DNA of 9,279 bases, taken from DASXTS01 sp036505275 (GTDB lineage: Bacteria > Actinomycetota > Actinomycetes > Mycobacteriales > Pseudonocardiaceae). Shown here piece after piece: positions 6,157 through 9,279 of this stretch; positions within the stretch are counted from its first letter, which is position 1; each line of letters starts with the position of its first letter. The stretch lies in contig DASXTS010000300.1 in NCBI GenBank assembly GCA_036505275.1, positions 1 to 9,279 of the forward strand. The letters run 5' to 3'. The notes beneath the pieces are model-generated. The model made no database searches, was not told the DNA's origin, and was given only the letters and a program-made list of their open reading frames with translations. Position numbers and translations under genes: made by a program.

Positions 6157-6951
6157 TCAGACGAGCACCTTGGCGAAGTCGGGGACGTAGGTCTGGGACT
6201 CGCGCGGTGGGCGCTGGTAGCCCTTGGGCGGCGGGCGCTTCGGCAGCGTCAGGGTGGGTCTGGCGACCGGCTGGTACGGGATCGAGGCCAGCAGGTGGCT
6301 GATCATGTTGATCCGGGACCGCCGCTTGTCCTCGCTCTCGACGACGTTCCACGGCGCCTCCGGGATGTCGGTGTGGACGAACATCTCGTCCTTGGCGCGG
6401 GAGTAGTCCTCCCACCGGGTGATGGATTCCAGATCCATCGGCGAGAGCTTCCATTGCCGCATCGGGTCTTTCAACCGTGCCTCGAATCGGCGCTGCTGCT
6501 CGGCGTCGCTGACCGAGAACCAGTATTTGCGCAGCAGAATGCCGTCCTCGACCAGCAGTCGCTCGAAAATCGGGCACTGGTGCAGGAACCGCCGGTACTC
6601 CTGGTCGGTGCAAAAGCCCATGACCCGCTCGACGCCGGCGCGGTTGTACCAGGACCGGTCGAACAGCACGATCTCGCCGGCGGCCGGCAGTTGCTCGACG
6701 TATCGCTGGAAGTACCACTGGGTGCGTTCGCGGTCATTGGGAGCCGGCAGCGCCACGATCCGTGCCACCCGAGGGTTGAGGTACTCGGTGATTCGCTTGA
6801 TGGTGCTGCCCTTGCCGGCGGCGTCGCGACCCTCGAAGGCCACGACCAGCCGGACGCCCTCGGCGCGCACCCACTGCTGCATGTTGACCAGCTCGCCCTG
6901 CAGCCGGAACAGTTCGGCCTCGTACGCCTCTCGACGCAGCTTCTTTGCCAT
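6157..6951 (-). CDS. ppk2: Polyphosphate kinase 2
   Basis: A 264-residue single-domain PPK2. It transfers the terminal phosphate of inorganic polyphosphate to nucleotides (class I enzymes mainly make GTP/ATP from diphosphates) in the cytoplasm. The N-terminus MAKKLRREAYEAELFRLQ is family-typical. The Walker A is FEGRDAAGKGSTI (39-51) and the Walker B strand is EIVLFDRS (93-100). The lid is DRSWYNRAGVERVMGF (98-113), and downstream are KYWFSVSDAEQQRRF (142-156) and KLSPMDLESITRWEDYSRAKDEMF. The C-terminus ends in RPPRESQTYVPDF, also usual. The frame stays open upstream to 7143, but the ATG at 6951 gives the normal family start; the added codons have no similarity to PPK2. It has no strong Shine-Dalgarno site. 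The gene is divergent from the DUF4032 gene and converges with the PPOX gene. A SigB/SigF-like promoter candidate lies upstream at 7036-7061. Confidence 0.95.
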   Translation of the reverse strand: MAKKLRREAYEAELFRLQGELVNMQQWVRAEGVRLVVAFEGRDAAGKGSTIKRITEYLNPRVARIVALPAPNDRERTQWYFQRYVEQLPAAGEIVLFDRSWYNRAGVERVMGFCTDQEYRRFLHQCPIFERLLVEDGILLRKYWFSVSDAEQQRRFEARLKDPMRQWKLSPMDLESITRWEDYSRAKDEMFVHTDIPEAPWNVVESEDKRRSRINMISHLLASIPYQPVARPTLTLPKRPPPKGYQRPPRESQTYVPDFAKVLV

Positions 6952-7035
6952 GCCGGGAATGGTGGCACGGCGACCGTCCCGGCGCTGAACACGTGTCCGC
7001 CGTGATGGTGCAGCCCGCCGGGCCAGCACCCCACG

Positions 7036-7061
7036 GTATCCTCCGGCCGCGATCACAAACC
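7036..7061 (-). promoter_or_regulatory. Candidate SigB/SigF-type stress promoter for ppk2
   Basis: On the minus strand GGTTT (7061-7057) is followed, after a 15-nt spacer, by GGATAC (7041-7036). The actinobacterial SigB/SigF consensus is GTTT-N14-16-GGGTAT/C, so the match has one mismatch in the -10 box and correct spacing. Transcription would start near 7029, giving a leader of about 78 nt before the ppk2 ATG at 6951. Short motifs occur by chance, so confidence is modest. Confidence 0.33.
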
Positions 7062-7072
7062 GGAGTTCGACC

Positions 7073-7159
7073 ATGGCGGCAGTGCTGTACACGCTGACCC
7101 AACCCGGGCACGTCTCGGTCAACGAACTGTTCGTCCGTCCCACCGACCCGGTCTGGTGA
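7073..7159 (+). pseudogene. C-terminal remnant of a short-chain dehydrogenase/reductase
   Basis: A 28-codon frame starts at an ATG with CGGAG 7 nt upstream. It reads MAAVLYTLTQPGHVSVN then ELFVRPTDPVW and stop. This resembles the extreme C-terminus of YdfG-like SDR oxidoreductases as I recall them (pattern AVLYALTRPxHVxVNELLVRPTxQ). The same frame stays open upstream, but its residues (for example ITNRSST) no longer match the family, so the other roughly 220 residues, including the NAD(P)-binding Rossmann core and the YxxxK active site, are absent. It ends 7 nt before the GTG of the DUF4032 gene. It is probably a deletion scar; translation as a short upstream peptide is possible, since the start and ribosome site look usable. 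Confidence 0.42.
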
Positions 7160-7166
7160 CCCGGCC

Positions 7167-8381
7167 GTGCACTTCGTGTTCAGCCCGCCGGCCGAGGCCA
7201 CCACCGGCCTGCTCACGCTGCCGTGGCGCGAGCCGTTGGCGGACTGGGAGGACGACCGCCTGGTCGAGATCCGCCAGCGCGGCCTTTCCCGGCACGTGGT
7301 GCGGTTCCTTACCGACGGCGGCCAGGTGTTCGCCGTCAAGGAGCTGGACGAGCGGCTGGCCCGCCGCGAGTACCACTTGCTGCGCCGGCTGCGGCAGCTG
7401 GAGATCCCGGCCGTCGAGGTGCTCGGCGTCGTCGTCGAGCGGCCGGACGACCTGGACGCCGCGCTGGTCACCCGGTTCCTGGACCACTCCACGGCCTACC
7501 GCGCCCTGTTCGCCAACCCGCGCGGCTCGCACCTGACCGACCGGCTGCTCGACGCGCAGGTCGAGCTGCTGGTGCGGCTGCACCTGGCCGGCTTCATGTG
7601 GGGCGACTGCTCGCTGTCCAACACCCTGTTCCGGCCGGACGCGGGCGCCCTCGCCGCCTACCTGGTGGACGCCGAGACCGCCGAGCTGCACCCCTCGCTG
7701 TCCAACGGGCAGCGCCAGTACGACGTTGCCATCGCCCAGGAGCGGGTCGGCGGCGAGCTGTTCGACCTGCAGGCCGCCGGGCAGCTGCCCGAGGAGCTGG
7801 ATCCGGTGGCCGTCGCCGACGAGGTGCTCCGCCGCTACGAGGCGCTGTGGGCCGAGCTGACCAGCGAGCAGGTGCTGGCGCCCGAGGAGCAGCGGTACCG
7901 CATCGCGGAACGGGTGCGACGGCTCAACGACCTTGGCTTCGACGTCGACGAGGTCGAGCTCCTCGACGCCGACGGCGGCAGCCGGCTGCGGTTGCGGACC
8001 AGGGTCGCCGAGCCCGGCCACCACCGCCGGCTGCTGTTCGGCCGTACCGGCCTGGACGTGCAGGAGAACCAGGCCCGGCGGCTGCTCAACGACATCGCCA
8101 GCTACCGTGGCTACCTCGAACAGATCGGCAGGCGGCCGGTGCCGGAGGCGGTGGCCGCCAACCGCTGGCTGGTCGAGGTCTACGAGCCGGTGCTGGCCGC
8201 CATCCCACCCGAGCTCCGCGACCGCCTGGACGACGCTGAGATCTTCCACGAGGTCCTGGAACACCGGTGGTTCCTTTCGGAGGCCGCCGGCCGGGACATC
8301 GGCACCACCGCGGCCACCGCCGACTACATCGCCCGCGTGCTGCCGCAGGTACCGGACGACCTCACCGGCGGCGTGATCTGA
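7167..8381 (+). CDS. DUF4032-domain protein with LPS-kinase/protein-kinase-like fold
   Basis: 404 residues from a GTG start. The N-terminal half (about 40-200) looks like a small atypical kinase. The candidate ATP-binding Lys is K58 in QVFAVKELDE, with a helix Glu E68/Y69 in RREYHLL. The catalytic loop is FMWGDCSLSNTLF, where D147 and N152 take the places of the HRD-Asp and Asn, and LVDAETAE supplies a DFG-equivalent Asp (D168). The C-terminal half (about 205-395) matches what I know as the DUF4032 region, helical, with YRIAERVRRLNDLGFDVDEVE and ASYRGYLEQIGRRPVPE. No membrane segment or signal peptide is visible, so it is cytoplasmic. Related proteins are annotated as lipopolysaccharide-kinase (WaaP/Kdo)-like, but the substrate is unknown in Gram-positives. 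It is divergent from ppk2 and immediately downstream of an SDR remnant; it converges with the acyltransferase gene with 27 bp between. Confidence 0.85.
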   Translation: MHFVFSPPAEATTGLLTLPWREPLADWEDDRLVEIRQRGLSRHVVRFLTDGGQVFAVKELDERLARREYHLLRRLRQLEIPAVEVLGVVVERPDDLDAALVTRFLDHSTAYRALFANPRGSHLTDRLLDAQVELLVRLHLAGFMWGDCSLSNTLFRPDAGALAAYLVDAETAELHPSLSNGQRQYDVAIAQERVGGELFDLQAAGQLPEELDPVAVADEVLRRYEALWAELTSEQVLAPEEQRYRIAERVRRLNDLGFDVDEVELLDADGGSRLRLRTRVAEPGHHRRLLFGRTGLDVQENQARRLLNDIASYRGYLEQIGRRPVPEAVAANRWLVEVYEPVLAAIPPELRDRLDDAEIFHEVLEHRWFLSEAAGRDIGTTAATADYIARVLPQVPDDLTGGVI

Positions 8382-8408
8382 CCGTTGTCCGTCAGCTCGG
8401 CGCAGAGT

Positions 8409-8897
8409 TCATTGGTCGAGGGTCTTGCGGATGGTTGCGGGGTGGCCGGCCACCACCGTGTACGGCGGCACGTCGTCGATCACCAGTGATCCGCCGGCGA
8501 CGACGGCATGCTCGCCGATCGTGCATGGACCGAGCACCAGGGCGTGGCTGGCGATCCAGGCGCCCTCGCCGATGGTGACGTCGCGGCCGGTGCGGGGGAT
8601 GTCGGTCTGCCGGTCGCGACCGAACTTGGTGATGTCGTGAGTGCCGGTGAGTACGGCCACGCCGTGTCCGAAGAAGGCGTGGCGCCCGACCCGGATCTCG
8701 CCGGAGGAGACGTTGAACAGGGCGTCATTGACCACCGCGGTGGGGTCGATGTGCAGCTTGGCGAGCTCGCCGTGCACCCGGTAGCGGTAGAGCGGGTTGG
8801 GGTCGTCGCCGTGGCTGTACCGGCCGAGTTCCTCGGTGACCAGCCGCCGGACCGGGTTGCGCAGCAACGACATGAGTATTCGATCGATGATCGGCAC
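8409..8897 (-). CDS. Hexapeptide-repeat (left-handed beta-helix) acyltransferase
   Basis: 162 residues from a GTG at 8897. A short helical N-terminus (LLRNPVRRLVTEELGRY) precedes imperfect hexapeptide repeats of a left-handed beta-helix: VVNDALFNVSSGEIRVGRHAFF, then the loop TGTHDITKFGRDRQ with a likely catalytic His (H87), then VTIGEGAWIASHALVLGPC, TIGEHAVVAGGSLVIDD and the terminal VPPYTVVAGHPATIRKTL. This end pattern (P-x-x-V-x-x-G-x-P-A) is standard for maltose/galactoside/serine-type O-acetyltransferases that use acetyl-CoA. The acceptor, perhaps a sugar or lipid-linked glycan, is unknown. It lies 30 bp downstream of a PlsC-type acyltransferase on the same strand, so the two are probably one operon. 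An ATG at 8873 is an alternative start. Neither start has a clear Shine-Dalgarno site. Confidence 0.87.
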   Translation of the reverse strand: MPIIDRILMSLLRNPVRRLVTEELGRYSHGDDPNPLYRYRVHGELAKLHIDPTAVVNDALFNVSSGEIRVGRHAFFGHGVAVLTGTHDITKFGRDRQTDIPRTGRDVTIGEGAWIASHALVLGPCTIGEHAVVAGGSLVIDDVPPYTVVAGHPATIRKTLDQ

Positions 8898-8927
8898 GGC
8901 GGCAAGCGTAGGCAGTCGGGGTCGGGT

Positions 8928-9279
8928 TCAGCCGGCCGGCCAGCTGCGCAGGGTGTCGAGGTAGAGCTGGCGCACCTCGTCGATGTGTTTGGGCAGGTCC
9001 TCCACCGTCCAGCCGGCGACCGAAATGGGCGCCAGCACCGCGATGTCGACCGTGCCCGGGTTGAGCGTCGACGCGTTGCGCCCGGCCACCGACTCCGCAT
9101 TGCGGATCACGATCGGCACGATCGGGATCGAGGCCGCCAGGGCCATCCGGAACGGCCCCTTCTTGAACGGTCCCACCTCGGTGGTGTCCACCCTGGTGCC
9201 CTCGGGCGACACCACGATCGACAGGCCCCGGCGGGCGGCGTCCTCAACGGTCTTGAGCGACTCGATGGCCGCCTGGGTG
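8928..9279 (-). CDS. PlsC-type 1-acyl-sn-glycerol-3-phosphate acyltransferase, C-terminal part
   Basis: Only the last 117 codons or so are in the window; the gene continues past the right edge, so the start and the HX4D active-site motif are not visible. The visible part reads from TQAAIESLKTVEDAARRG, then the acyltransferase block III SIVVSPEGTR with the conserved E-G-T-R, then DTTEVGPFKKGPFRMAL and block IV ASIPIVPIVIRN. The enzyme makes phosphatidic acid by acylating lysophosphatidic acid at the inner membrane face. The form of the TTEVGPFKKG segment is also seen in actinobacterial proteins where PlsC is fused to an N-terminal HAD-IB hydrolase, so such a fusion is possible here. It is followed 30 bp later by the hexapeptide acyltransferase, and the two are probably co-transcribed. 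Confidence 0.88.
   Translation of the reverse strand, partial: TQAAIESLKTVEDAARRGLSIVVSPEGTRVDTTEVGPFKKGPFRMALAASIPIVPIVIRNAESVAGRNASTLNPGTVDIAVLAPISVAGWTVEDLPKHIDEVRQLYLDTLRSWPAG

Noticed and set aside
6148..6159. Perfect 12-bp palindrome TGACCGCGGTCA between the PPOX and ppk2 genes
   Set aside because: It includes the ppk2 stop codon, has no loop of useful size, is not followed by a U-tract and is short enough to be expected by chance in GC-rich DNA.
8378..8395. Small inverted repeat CTGAC...GTCAG between the convergent DUF4032 and acyltransferase genes
   Set aside because: The stem is only 5 bp with no poly-T tail; too weak to call a terminator.
1..9279. CRISPR array, toxin-antitoxin pair of known family, transposase, integrase or tRNA gene
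   Set aside because: No regularly spaced repeats with spacers, no transposase or integrase motifs and no tRNA-like segment were seen. The 17-bp repeat at the left edge has only two full adjacent copies and no spacers.

Overview
The window is very GC-rich. Its genes have strongly G/C-biased third codon positions, several GTG starts and ATGA-type overlaps. It carries a NarL-type two-component pair, an F420-type PPOX flavoprotein, a DUF4032 protein and a PPK2. Together these point to a chromosomal segment of a high-GC actinobacterium. The genus cannot be fixed from the sequence. There are no rRNA or tRNA genes, CRISPR arrays, transposases or phage genes.

Left part (1-2980): a 17-bp tandem repeat of imperfect palindromes sits at the extreme left edge and looks like an operator or regulatory repeat. 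A leftward operon follows, with a membrane histidine kinase (859-2016) and its NarL/LuxR response regulator (167-862) joined by a 4-bp ATGA overlap. Divergent from the kinase, with a strong Shine-Dalgarno site, is a CPBP-type intramembrane metalloprotease (2186-2980). A 15-bp hairpin, probably its terminator, follows.

Middle part (2981-5697): a possible 70-codon small ORF of unknown function (3055-3267) precedes a Mut7-C RNase-domain protein with an N-terminal ubiquitin-like domain and a C-terminal CxxC/CxxC zinc site. Next is a secreted Asp-box (BNR/sialidase-like) beta-propeller protein (4114-5589). A 32-codon scrap (5599-5697) looks like an internal piece of an F420/deazaflavin-dependent nitroreductase (DDN/DUF385).

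Right part (5694-9279): a PPOX-class F420-dependent oxidoreductase (5694-6137) converges on a leftward polyphosphate kinase 2 (6157-6951). The ppk2 upstream region carries a SigB/SigF-like promoter candidate. Divergent from ppk2 are a 28-codon scrap resembling the C-terminus of a short-chain dehydrogenase (7073-7159) and an intact DUF4032 kinase-like gene (7167-8381). That gene converges on a leftward lipid/acyl-transfer pair: a hexapeptide-repeat acyltransferase (8409-8897), preceded by a PlsC-type acyltransferase that runs off the right edge (8928-9279).

Functionally this is a mosaic of short transcription units: envelope sensing and proteolysis, RNA processing, a secreted propeller, F420 redox, polyphosphate/nucleotide metabolism and lipid acylation. 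It does not look like one dedicated pathway. The most unusual features are the palindromic tandem repeat, two short gene remnants sitting directly 5' of intact genes, the uncharacterised 70-aa ORF that may be translationally coupled to the Mut7-C gene, and the kinase-like DUF4032 protein. I see no convincing evidence of a complete novel multi-gene system.
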